DNA of 64,000 nt from Gigantopelta aegis (lineage: Eukaryota > Mollusca > Gastropoda > Neomphalida > Peltospiridae), in contig NC_054701.1 of the NCBI RefSeq assembly GCF_016097555.1, positions 1,103,049-1,167,048 on the forward strand. The letters are read 5' to 3'. A program made the position numbers and the translations under genes. The notes under the pieces are model-generated. The model was not told the origin of the DNA. It saw only the letters and a list, made by a program, of their open reading frames with translations, and did not search any database. This document shows, piece after piece, positions 11,341 to 24,900 of the stretch (positions within the stretch are counted from its first letter, which is position 1; every line of letters begins with the position of its first letter).

Positions 11341-12975
11341 TATTCACTGGTGCAGAGATCGGTAGATGTAACCAATTTAATACACACACAACTGATCAGT
11401 TCTCTTATTGTAACCAGTGTGGAGAAATTAATACACACACATCAGCTGATCAGTTGTCTTATCCCTGAAAGATTAATCCATCACTGTGTTGCTAGTTCCT
11501 CATACAGAACACTGACCTTCAAGTCATTTGACCGTAGTACACTGGCACAAGTTGTTCTCTACAGTTATCAAAAACAAACATTCACTTCTCAATAGATGCC
11601 AACTTTAAGATTCTTTGTGTAATGTGCCAACTGTGAATGTCAGCACACTAATGTTTTCAGGTATATCAGTTGGTGAATCTCCATAAAAAAAGTAACTTAT
11701 CTGTTCCATGAACATTGTTTAAGGACAGCAAATATGTATATATATGTGTTCAGGATTCGTGTAATTAAAGTGCACAAACATGAACCAAAATTTGCTTCAG
11801 TTCTATTTATCTTGTTTACATCATGACTAGATTGCCGTCACATTTTGAGGGAACACTGCTGTAATTAACTAGGGGTTGGGGTAGGGGGATATGTAATTAA
11901 CTAGGGGTGGGGGTAGGGGGATATAAACCAACATAGAAGAGCAGTTTTGGGTGTCGTACACCATCAACAAATATCTATTGGTCTGGAATGAGAAAACTGT
12001 TAAACAGTTTGGAGCCAAATTCATTGTTTTATTATAATTTATTTTAAACAGATTTACAGTCTAGGTGGTAAGTAACAATTTACATAATTTTGCCATTGAC
12101 TATCACCAGATTAGAAGACCACAGGCTGGTAATGTCATCAGATGTATGTGAAAGTCAATGAATAACCTAACAACAATGTCGGTTACAGAGGTGGTCATCA
12201 CCTCATCAGACATATGTGAAAGTCAATGAATAACCTAACAACAAAGTCAGTTACAGAGGTGGTCATCACCTCATCAGACGTATGTGAAAGTCAATGAATA
12301 ACCTAACAACGTCAGTTAGAGGTGGCCATCACCTCATCAGACATGTGAAAGTCAATGAATAACCTAACAACATCAGTTACAGAGGTGGTCATCACCTCAT
12401 GACATATGAAAGTCTAACAGTTCAGAGTTACAGAAAGTTAAGAATAACCTAACAACGTCAGTTAGAGGTGGCCATCACCTCATCAGACATGTGAAAGTCA
12501 ATGAATAACCTAACAACATCAGTTACAGAGGTGACCATCACCTCATCAGAAATATGTGAAAGTCCATGACTAACTTAATAACAATGTCAGTTACAGAGGT
12601 GGGCATCACCTCATCAGACATATAAGAAAGTCAATGAATAACCTAACAATGTCGGTTACCTCGGACCAAATGATCAACTGCAGGCCATGAAAGTAGGCAG
12701 TATTATTTTGAGCTTTCATTAAAAAAAAACGACAGAAGCATTTTTACAGTGTGACTAAAACCTGGGGGGGAGGCGTCTTTCTAAATTAAGAAAATATCTG
12801 GAATTTTAAGACATTTCACCAACACAAAACAAACCCAGTTTGTTCAATAGACCTTGAGAATGGGTAGTAAAAAGCAAAATCTGCTGGCCCAAAATGAGTA
12901 TGATACGAAAACATCCATCCCGAATTTCAAAACATTTGTCTTGCTTCAAAACTTCCATCTTGTATTAGTCAACCG
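11341..12975. other. MRM1-DDX55 intergenic region (convergent 3' ends)
   Basis: Holds both 3' UTRs. Reverse-strand AATAAA signals lie near 12030-12050, which could serve DDX55; no decisive MRM1 polyadenylation site was picked. It also contains a small duplication of TTAACTAGGGGTTGGGGTAG (about 11862-11925) and the 12108-12660 minisatellite. Confidence 0.45.
12108..12660. repeat. minisatellite, about 60-68-bp unit
   Basis: About eight copies of a unit with GAAAGTCAATGAATAACCTA, GTCAGTTACAGAGGTGGTCA and TCACCTCATCAGACAT. Some copies are deleted or shuffled. Confidence 0.88.
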
Positions 12976-15900
12976 TCAATCAAAATCATCACCAGCAAAC
13001 TCTTTACTAAATTCATCTTTAGAAATCTGAAAAAAACAAAACAGTTATCTAAATATACAGCATCACGTGAAGATACTTATGGAAAACGTGTATTTCCACT
13101 GTCGAGCCCTGAACATGTACATGACCAGGTGTATTTCCACTGTCGAGCCCTGAACATGTACATGACCGGTTACAATAACCTGACTTCATTGTATCCCATT
13201 TTATATTCAAGATGCTGTTTTGGTGTGTTAAAGCTTTAATATTTAAAACATTTCTTCAAAGTCCTGCCATTCTCACTTCTTTCTACTATATTTTGTTGGT
13301 TAAAATTTGCCCGTTCTGCAAAATTAAAAAGTTGTGACATAATTTTATGACATATATTTTCTTTTATTTAAATTAAATCTTTTGAGAAAATCACAAATGG
13401 AATATATCTTTAAGGATTGTCCGTTATTTCTTTTATGTTCATCTGGGTATGAAAAAGAAAATCATCTGCAAACTGAATAGGCAAAGCCATTCTCACAGAA
13501 ATTTGCAGATTAATGTTTTGTTCAAAACACTGATGAACGTAAAAGTAATAACAGACAATACTTATAATTAAATTTCAAAAATATTTACTATTAATAACAC
13601 TAAAAGTTTTTATTTTGAATTATTTTTTTAGTTCTTCAATAATAACCGTCAGTGAGACAAACTACCAATATAAAATGACATCATCAGATATGACATTCCC
13701 GATGTTATTTTTCCGTTGCCAAGACTGGACCAATGGGACGACATTAAATTGTAATAAATGTAACAGAAATGTAATTATTGGTGCATCACCTTTCCCTTTT
13801 TGAGTTTCTTCAGTAGTCTGGTGTCCTTGTCAAGATCATTTAGATCTTCTTCGTTCAGTTCTGAGTCCAACTTCCTCTTCTTAAGCTCAAGTTTTTCTTT
13901 CTTCTTCTTCTTTTTATCTTGTTTCTCTTTTTGTTTAGACCAAGGAAGTGTCTGTACCCATCACAAATAGAAAAATAATAAACATTTACTGATGGACTGA
14001 ATTACCATCATTGAAATGATTTGTTTTTAATCAATGTTTTAAGATCAGAGAAACCCCAGGTGATCTTTCATCAGTCATTATGTTCGTTTAGCTATACTAA
14101 CAGTGCTGTCAACAGTGTTTTTGACTGGTTGAACGAAAGGTCAAGTTAACAAACAACAATACTGGCTGTGGTAAGATCTTTGATGGAGATTAACTCCTGG
14201 CAATTAGTAAGAGATGTCACCTATTGAAAAGTCGTCTTCAGACTTTTTAACAGCACCATATAAATATTTGACACGACACAACACCAATATTTATCACTGT
14301 GAAATATCCACTTGTGGTGTTACAGTGTCCAGTGTTCAAGATTAACAATATTCCGATATCCCGGGGATACCAGGATTTAATTTTGGATACCAGACTTCAA
14401 TAACCCAGTATCCCATAGGGATATAATGATGATGTTGGTGGGTTTTTTTTTAATCCTGCGTTTTTATTTTTCACTGAAACAATGAAAGTAGTAATTTACT
14501 GATGAAGTTAAGTAACAGCTTGTCCAAGTTTGTTATGGTGTTATTTATGAATTTCATTTAAGTAGGATACTAAATTCTCAGGTGGGATACCAGATTTTGA
14601 AATGTTAGTATCCAACTGGGATACTGCCCAAATGTTTTAATCTTGAACACTGATGTCCCTTATATAGCCTGATAGACCAGTTTTATGTTCCTTGTGATAC
14701 AACATCCATATGACAGATTACATCTTTTTATGCACCAGTTTTATGTTCCTTGTGATACAACATCCATATGACAGATTACATCTTTTTATGCACCAGTTTT
14801 ATGTTCCTTGTGATACAACATCCATATGACAGATTACATCTTTTTATGCACCAGTTTTATGTTCCTTGTAATACAACATCCATATGACAGATTACATCTT
14901 TTTATGCACAGTGTAAAATTCTGATTGAAGACAGTGACTTATTGTTACCTTTGGAGGTCTTTTCACTTTGACTTTTTTACTTTCACGTTCCATCTTCTCC
15001 AATCTGTGCTTCTCCTGATACTTGTCTCTGAAAAACAAGCAGCTAATCTTTGAGGAAAATCAACATTTAATCAATAGATATTGGACAATATAATAATCGC
15101 ATTCACAAGAAACCTAAAACAATTTCAGTTTTTGACAAACTTCAAAAAGCTGTTCACAAGAATGAATAGTTCTGCGTGGTGTACCTGTAACTAATGTTTT
15201 TTACATCAATTTCAACCGGCTGGAAATCTGTTATCACTCTCCCTTTCAGCTCTGGCATCTTGGGTATTTTCAAAAGACCAAATCCTGTTGCCAGCTTTCC
15301 AAAATCAAGGTCTGAAATGATAAGACAATATTTTCTGATTTCTATACAGCAGGGCTTGCGCTGTCGGTAGCCAAATTAGCCATTGGTTGAATTTTTTTTT
15401 AAATGGCTAATAAAATTTGCAAGTGGCTAAAATTTTGGCTAAGCCATTTTCTATCTTCTGATGTGCACAAACTGTTACATAATCTATCCGACACCTCAAA
15501 CATAATAATCGCTCGACCAGTAACGAGAAACGGTGTCATCTAGAATACAGCGTAGGCCCAATGAAGTTTGCTTATTTTAATAATCATGGTTATTAATTTT
15601 AACGGCATGCATTCAACATGTATGAAATCTGTAACTTGTTATTTTAACTTTATAAAGTCTTTGAACCAAAGTAATAAAAACAGACCGACAACATGTGTCA
15701 ATTTGAATACACATGCCAGTTCAGGGCCGAAAGACATTCCATTTGGCTAATATTTTGGCTACAGGTATTTTTGATCCAGGGTGAGCCGTGATACAGTTGG
15801 CAAACAATTATTGTCTCCAACTAAAATTCTAGGTATAATGGACAACACCTTCCATGTCCAAAGAGTCCATAACACTAATATGAAACTGAACGAAACCTTT

Positions 15901-18900
15901 TGGATTCTCTGACTTCTGTTTTTAATGACAAAACAAATTGGCATTGAGACTTTACAAAATTAGGGTAGTCAGAAAAAGGGACAAATTAATTCTACTGACT
16001 TGATTTATACACTACATACAGCTACAGGATACAGCATTTGATTTCATTAGTGGAAACTTACCTTTTACTCGGAAAATCATACTACACTCATGTTTTGCAT
16101 AGGACTGCACAAATGAAACAAAAGCTCTCATTCCTTTTTCATACATAGCTCTGAAATCAGAAAGAAAATTGATTCTAGATTTGTGAAATGCTTGAAACAA
16201 GGGACCTAACAATACTGTCCAGTTGTAGATCATTAAATACACAATGACACAGCCTTTTTAACAAAGATATGTAAAATTAACAATTACTTTTGTAAATCTT
16301 ACAAGAACAAAATGAAGAGTTAAAAGTTAAAGTTTTCTTTTTATAACGACAACACTGGAGCACATTGGCTACTGGACTGACAATTAGTCTCAGAGAGAAA
16401 AACTACTACATTTTTCCATTAGTAGCAAGGGAACTTTTATATGCACCATCCCACAGACAGGATAGCACATACCATGACCTATGATATAGCAGTAGTTGTG
16501 CACCAGCTGGAATGAGAAACAGCCTAATAGGACCACCAATGGAGATCAATTGTAGACCGATTGTGCACCAGGTGAGTGCTTTACCACTGGGCTACGTCCT
16601 ACCCCACAGACAGAATTAATAAATCAGGTGAGTGCTTTACCACTGGGCTACGTCCCACCCCACAGACAGAATTAATAAATCAGGCGGTGCTTTACCATTG
16701 GGCTGTCCCACCCCACAGACAGAATTAATAAATCAGGTGAGTGCTTTACCATTGGGCTACGTCCCACCCCACAGACAGAATTAATAAATCAGGCGAGTGC
16801 TTTACCATTGGGCTACGTCCCACCCCACAGACAGAATTAATAAATCAGGCGAGTGCTTTACCATTGGGCTACGTCCCACCCCACAGACAGAATTAATAAA
16901 TCAGGCGAGTGCTTTACCATTGGGCTACGTCCCACCCCACAGACCCACAGACAGAATTAATAAATAAATCAGGCGAGCTTTACCATTGGGCTACGCCCCA
17001 CCCCACAGACAGAATTAATAAATTAGCTTGAAAACTCTTCATTTTAAAACAAAAATATCAGGAAATGCCCAGCCAATCTTATTGAATGTATATCATGACC
17101 ATTGAATGTATATCATGACCAGTTGTTGTAGAACACAGGAATGAATCTACTTTGATCTGCAACTGATATCTAACAGTATTTTCAACAAACTGAAGACGGC
17201 TGTCCGCCAGTGCTGAGATTTAACAAGTTTTATTCTCAATACAAACCTGTCACTGATGGCGAATGACTGCAATTTGGGCAAACAGTTGATGACTGGAGAA
17301 CGTTTCTCAACCTCTCTCAGTGGAACCTACAATCAAACACAGTTTAACAAATTCAATGTTTATTCTCGTACAAATGAAAATAATATCAGGTTTTAGTTTT
17401 TGGTTCATGCAAGTATGAACCGAGAAAATGATGTGCACACTATATAACTCTTTGTAGATTTTTTCTTTCTTTTCGGTTTGACAAAGATTTGAATGCAAAA
17501 AAAACAGTAAGCATCTCTGGACCAATCCGATTGCTGTAAAGTGTATAGATGCAAAGAAAATTTAATTACAGTATAACCTTGATTTACCGCCAACTAAGGT
17601 ACCAATGCAATTTTGGCCTTATATCGAGTTGGAGGTATAGTGAGGGTGAGGGGGGGGGGGGGGGGGACAAGCTGTGTATGAATCCAACAATTTTTGATGG
17701 TCGTGGCACTTACAATGTCCCAGGCTTGTTTTAATTGGGCATGAAGATAGTGGCTCCCCAAAGCAATTGTTGCCGTCACTCAATAACACAAAGCAGTTAC
17801 TGTATACTACCAGTGGTCATCGGTGTTAGATTTTCACCAATCACCTGGTTAATTAAAGCATTATGATTGATAGGATTTGGGCAGATGGCGAGGGTGGCAG
17901 TAAATCGAGGGAATTAAACCGAGATACAAATGGTACTTGAACAGAGGTTGGTGGTAGGCGGGGTTGGCATTAAATCCTGGGGGGAGGGGGGGCAATAAAT
18001 CGAGGGTACACTGTATTTCAATTTAACTTGGGTATTACAATGGCTGGGTGTTGTAAAACCATTAGCCTGGGGAGCAGTGGGTCACAGGCGTGTATTTTTA
18101 CCATCCCAACCTGTGCCCCACTTAGTATATCAATGGCTGTGATATCAATGGCTGTGGTATGTACTGTTCTGTCTCCAGTAAAATGCTTATATCAAAGATC
18201 CATTGCTGCATTTTAATAGTAATAAGCTACATGTCTGCAGTGGGCTTCCTCTGTGTCGGTCAACCATGTGACAAATATTAATATGTTTACACTCCAAACA
18301 GCTGTAGTTTAAAAGATGCTGAGGTGTTGTTTAACATGTAAACTAAAGAATAAAGTAAGCCCTACCTTTTGATTTATCTGAATAAACTCGATGTATGTAT
18401 CTTCTGTGGGTAGAAGCATTACCAGAGCATTTCCAGCATTACCAATCCTAGCAGTTCTGCCACACCGATGTACAAAACAGCTGAAACATAGACAATCTGT
18501 AGAGAACATCTGACTTTCACACTGATGTACAAAACAGCTGAAACATAGACAATCTGTAGAGAACATCTGACTTTCACACCAATGTACAAAACAGCTGAAA
18601 CATAGACAATCTGTAGAGAACATCTGACTTTCACACCGATGTACAAACAGCTGAAACATAAACAATCTGTATAGAACATTGTGACTTTCACACCGATGTA
18701 CAAAACAGCTGAAACATAGACAATCTGTAGAGAACATCTGACTTTCACACCGATGTACAAATAGCTGAAACATAAACAATCTGTATAGAACATTGTGACT
18801 TTCACACCGATGTACAAAACAGCTGAAACATAAACAATATGTATAGAACATCGTGTCTTTCACACCGATGTACAAACAGCTGAAACATAAACAATCTGTA

Positions 18901-21900
18901 TAGAACATTGTGACTTTCACACCGATGTACAAAACAGCTGAAACATAGACAATCTGTAGAGAACATCTGACTTTCACACCGATGTACAAACAGCTGAAAC
19001 ATAAACAATCTGTATAGAACATTGTGACTTTCACACCGATGTACAAAACAGCTGAAACATAAACAATATGTATAGAACATCGTGTCTTTCACACCGATGT
19101 ACAGAACAGCTGAATCGTAGACAATCTGTAGAGAACATCTGACTTTCACACCGATGTACAAAACAGCTGAAACATAGACAATCTATATAGAACATCTGAC
19201 TTTCACACCTATGTACAAAACAGCTGAAACATAAAGACAATCTGTATAGAACATCTGACTTTCACACTGATACCGGCCTCGGTGGCGTCGTGGCAGGCCA
19301 TCGGTCTACAGGCTGGTAGGTACTGGGTTCGGATCCCAGTCGAGGCATGGAATTTTTAATCCAGATACCGACTCCAAACCCTGATTGAGTGCTCCGCAAG
19401 GCTCCATGGGTAGGTGTAAACCACTTGCACCGACCAGTGATCCATAACTGGTTCAACAAAGGCCATGGTTTGTGCTATCCTGCCTGTGGGAAGCGCAAAT
19501 AAAAGATCCCTTGCTGCCTGTCGTAAAAGAGTAGCCTATGTGGCAACAGCGGGTTTCCTCTAAAAAAATCTGTGTGGTCCTTAACCATATGTCTGACGCC
19601 ATATAACCGTAAATAAAATGTGTTGAGTGCGTCGTTAAATAAAACACTTCTTTCTTTCTTTCACACTGATGTACAAAACTGCTGAAACAGACAATCTGTA
19701 TAGAATATCTGACTTTCACACCGATGTACAAAACAGCTGAAACATAGACAATCTATATAGAACATCTGACTTTCACACCGATGTACAAAACAGCCGAAAC
19801 ACAGACAATCTATATAGAACATCTGACTTTCAAACCGATGTACAAAACAGCTGAAACATAGACAATCTATATACATCTGACTTTCACACCAATGTACAAA
19901 ACAGCCGAAACATAAAGACAATCTGTATAGAACATCTAACTTTCACACCGATGTACAAAACAGTACAAAACAGCTGAAACCTAGACAATCTGTATAGAAT
20001 ATCTGACTTTCACACCAATGTACAAAACAGCTGAAACATAGACAATCTATATAGAACATCGTGACTTTCACACCGATGTACAAAACAGCTGAAAATCATA
20101 GAGAGTGAAACCCTCAGAACTGATCCTCAGTAAACCTGAATTTCCGTAACCTTTAGACTACTGGATTAATTCTTGAGTTTATAATTTTTACTGATATATA
20201 TTCTCTTAAATATTTTAGAAATACATAAAATAAAGTTCATATATGAATCGGTAAGTATTATTTTTGTGGGTTTTTTGTCATTTTTATGATATTTTAGATC
20301 AGTTAATGGCGATTAAAATTAAGCAAATTTTTTAAAAAGTCACGTTTACTTACGGGCATTTGTGGCCAGCTGTCCAGTATTTATGTCCATTATTCCCGAT
20401 AACAGTGGTTTTGTGACCAGAATTTAAAAAAAGAAAAGAACTATGATTCATATTGCAATATTTGGTGATTTTCGTTGCTGATAAAACAATCAAATTTATT
20501 ATCAAATTAGCTGTCACAATCAGCTATCGATCCCTGAAAATGACCGCGACGTGCCGCCATTATTGTTAAGCAAAAATACTTGCCGAAAACCACTTTTTGA
20601 ACTCAAAATTCCAAGCTATTTTCCACAGAAAAACAACAAACCAAAGCTAGCATGCTGTAGAATAAACTGTTTCCTGTTAAGAAAACACGTTTCCGGTGAG
20701 TGTCATGTGCAAAACGGCGGGAAATATGAATTGGGGAATGCACTGTATGCAGTGTACAGTACATGTATGTTGACTGGCATGACGCCGGGTGAGATATCTC
20801 ACCTGCAGTAGTCAGACGGTTAAAACCAGACGTTTTTTCCCAGTGTCTTTTTTAATATCAGTTCAGGACAGAACTTCTTCAACCCAGATATCCTTAAAAC
20901 CAGACTTTTTATTTGGTCCTGTAGGTGTCCAGTTTAGAAAGGTTTCACTATATCTATGTTCAGCTGGGGTAGGAACAAAAGAAGATTCTCTGCTATGAAC
21001 ATGTGATGAGTGATCTGATGACAACAAACCTGGCAGAGCTGGGTGGATCGTACTGTATGACCCAGTGAACGTCGGGAATATCCACGCCACGAGCCATGAC
21101 GTCCGTACACACGAGAATACCACTGTTTAAACCGCGGAACTTGGCAAAAATCTTATTTCTCTTCTTTTTCATCTTCCCGTGAATACACAGAACCTGCTGT
21201 TTCTTCATCAGTCTAGAATGAGGAACAAGCAATGTAGCATATTCCAACTTCTCACATCTTAAGCATAACCTAGATCATACAAATGTCATATTTACTGTTA
21301 AAATTCAATTCCTGGTGAACAATTGTTAAATAGGCAGCTGCCGCCTTCCACATATTTATTACTAAATGACCTGGAAGTAGGACACTTTGACTGAATTATT
21401 GATTTATTCATATACACTAACACTAAGGACAAAGTTGTTTGAATAATGTTCGTCAATTTTGTAAAGTTACCCAAAGACTAATGTATGAATGCTTCTTTTT
21501 TATTAGTATAATGAACTGAAACCATCAATTCTTTATTATTTACAGTGTTATATTTCTTCACTGTGTTACTACCAGGGTTGTTTTATCGCCTTTCACTCAC
21601 TGTTGAATAGCTTTAGTGAAGTAGTCGACACAGGCACATGTACTGAAGAATATCATCACCTTTTCCTTCTTGTGCTGGCGAAGAAAATGTATCAGTTGAT
21701 TGAGTTTGTCGTTTGCATTCACAATCTGTAACACAAGAAATCACCAATATAGTCAAACACTAGAAAACATTCGCAATCCGTAACAGAAGAGATCACCAAT
21801 ATAGTCAAACACTAGAAAACATTCGCAATCCGTAACAGAAGAGCTCGCCAATATAGTCAAACACTAGAAAACATTCGCAATCCGTAACAGAAGAGCTCGC

Positions 21901-24900
21901 CAATATAGTCAAACACTAGAAAACATTCGCAATCCGTAACAGAAGAGCTCGCCAATATAGTCAAACACTAGAAAACATTCGCAATCCGTAACAGAAGAGC
22001 TCGCCAATGCCAATATAGTCAAACACTAGAAAACATTCGCAATCCGTAACAGAAGAGCTCGCCAATATAGTCAAACACTAGAAAACATTCGCAATCCGTA
22101 ACAGAAGAGCTCGCCAATATAGTCAAACACTAGAAAACATTCGCAATCCGTAACAGAAGAGATCACCAATATAGTCAAACACTAGAAAACATTCGCAATC
22201 TGTAACAGAAGAGCTCGCCAATATAGTCAAACACTAGAAAACATTCGCAATCCGTAACAGAAGAGCTCGCCAATATAGTCAAACACTAGAAAACATTCGC
22301 AATCCGTAACAGAAGAGCTCGCCAATATAGTTAAACACTAGAAAACATTCGCAATCCGTAACAGAAAAAATCGCCAATATAGTCAAACACTAGAAAACAT
22401 TCGCAATCAATATAGTCAAACACTAGAAAACATTCGCAATCCGTAATACAAAAAATCACCAATAGTCAAGAAATCATTCACAATCTGTAACAGAAGAAAT
22501 GTTCAGCAGTAACACAACAGAATAGATGTTTAACGACACCCCAGCATGAAAAATACATCGGCTATCTGGTGTCAAACTATGGCAGAGGCAAACAAACAAA
22601 GTGATGATCAACATCAATATAAAAATTGAAGAGGCAAATAAAAACTCAGTGTAAAGAATTGTGCAAAAAATACAAATATCACAGATAGGTAATATTAAAA
22701 TTTAGAATAAAAGTCAGTATCACGTAGAAATTGTAATAAAAGTTTGTTATCCAAATATATCTTTTCTAGCTTCAGATGATTACACTCCATCAAAATGTAT
22801 CATATCATCAGAGTACACTGACAGTGCACACACTGATGTGGAGGATCCTTCTTGAAAATAAATGAATGGGTCAAATATGTATGACTGATGTGAGCACGAC
22901 ACAAGACTATTTCATCCTTCCTGTGCTGCCTATAGGAGGATTGCCACTCTCCCAGAACTGGCTTGACTGCATGAAGCTTATTCGCGACTGCAGCATTTCA
23001 ATCATTTTGCCAAGTCGAAAAGATAAATTGGTTGATACTATGTTTAAAATCTGTATACAGCAAATCAACATTGGCATGAGACAAATCCAAAGCACACTTG
23101 GCAGCTGAATCTACCTTTTTATTACCCCTGATGCACAACAGATGACAGGCAGTTATCAAATTGCCTCTTTTTTTCAATAAAAATGTTCAACAATATTAAT
23201 GTCAAATCAAAGCTTATACCATCAGCTCAAAGACTATAGTGAGATGAATAGCATGTAAAAGTTTTCTAAAATCTACAGTAAAATGAATACCACGTCAAAG
23301 TTTTCTAAAATCTACAGTGAGATGAATACTATGTAAAGTTTTCCAAAATCTACAGTGAGATGAATACCATGTAAAGGTTTTCTAAAATCTACAGTGAGAT
23401 GAATACTATGTAAAGTTTTCTAAAATCTATAGTGAGATGAATACCACGTCAAAGTTTTCTAAAATCTATAGTGAGATGAATACCACGTCAAAGTTTTCTA
23501 AAATCTACAGCGAGACAAATACCATGTAAAGGTTTTCTAAAATCTACAGTGAGATGAATACCATGTAAAGGTTTTCTAAAATCTACAGTGAGATGAATAC
23601 CATGTAAAGGTTTTCTAAAATCTACAGTGAGATGAATACCATGTAAAGTTTTATAAAATCTATAGTGCGATGAATACCATGTAAAGGTTTACTAAAATCT
23701 ACAGTGAGATGAATACCATGTAAAGGTTTTCTAAAATCTACAGTGAGATGAATACCATGTAAAAGTTTTCAAGAGATGCTGGTGTCCTCTGGACAGGTGT
23801 TTTCGAGGACATCTTTTCCTTGACCGTGATTCGAAGAGGATTTCTTAAACCAGCTCTTATCAAACACTCCACCTCCTCAGTCTGTGTGGCTGAAAACAGC
23901 CCCGTCCGTCGCTGTTTGGGCAAGTAACTTAAAATACTGTTGATGCTGAAAACAATAAGAGTGTGTTTTAAGACTTTAACATAAACAGCTGACACACAAC
24001 AGTAGAGGCAGTTTGGGGCTATCTGACGCCAGAGGTGACACACAACAGCAGAGGCAGTTTGGGGTTATCTGAAGCCAGAGGTGACACACAACAGTAGAGG
24101 CAGTTTGGGGCTATCTGAAGCCAGAGGTGACACACAACAGTAGAGGCAGTTTGGGGCTATCTGAAGCCAGAGGTGACACACAACAGTAGAGGCAGTTTGG
24201 GGCTATCTGAAGCCAGAGGTGACTACACAAGTATTAAGTAAATGCCCTTTCATTACAAAGAAATAGAATACTTGTGCCCAGACATAGTGAGAGAAGAGAC
24301 CCAGTGTTACATCAACTCGTAGCACTTCTCCAGACAGTACAGCACATACCACAGCCTTTGATGCATCAGCCATTGTGTGCTGTGCATGCTGGGATGGAAA
24401 AACCCAATGCTGCCCCCAAAGAGGATTGATCCTACAACCCTACACATCCCATGGTGAGCACTCTACCTATTTTACCTGCCCAGCCTGTCAGTGTAAATAC
24501 TACATTTCCTAGTCAGGTCCTGGTTGTCATAGTTACTAGAGCAGAGCTTCTCTACTTGTGTACCAAGTGGTACTACGACACTGATATTCACAAATACAAA
24601 GTTTATTATCCCAGGATACCTCGAGTCAACATTTTGTTCAATAAAGGATTAACACTTACGTATTGCATAATATTCATGATTTCGGATTCATAAACAGTGT
24701 GTCAGTGCTTAACTAGGTTCAACAAAACTGCATGTGACATTTTCACCACGGTTACTGAACGCCTTGTTATGTTATGTTAAAGCCAAACCAACCTGGATTC
24801 AAAACCCATCTCGAGAAGTCGATCAGCTTCGTCTAGCACAAGAACTTCCTGAAATGAGTTGAAATTATGATGACCCATATTGATCATTACACAGACAAAA

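Noticed and set aside
18309-19161. Cysteine-rich repeat protein on the - strand
   Set aside because: It is the exon 9 acceptor array read through in frame. Only the last 38 codons (exon 9) are real DDX55.
22866-23108. Plus-strand 80-codon ORF
   Set aside because: Antisense shadow of the LINE RNase H region, which is on the minus strand.
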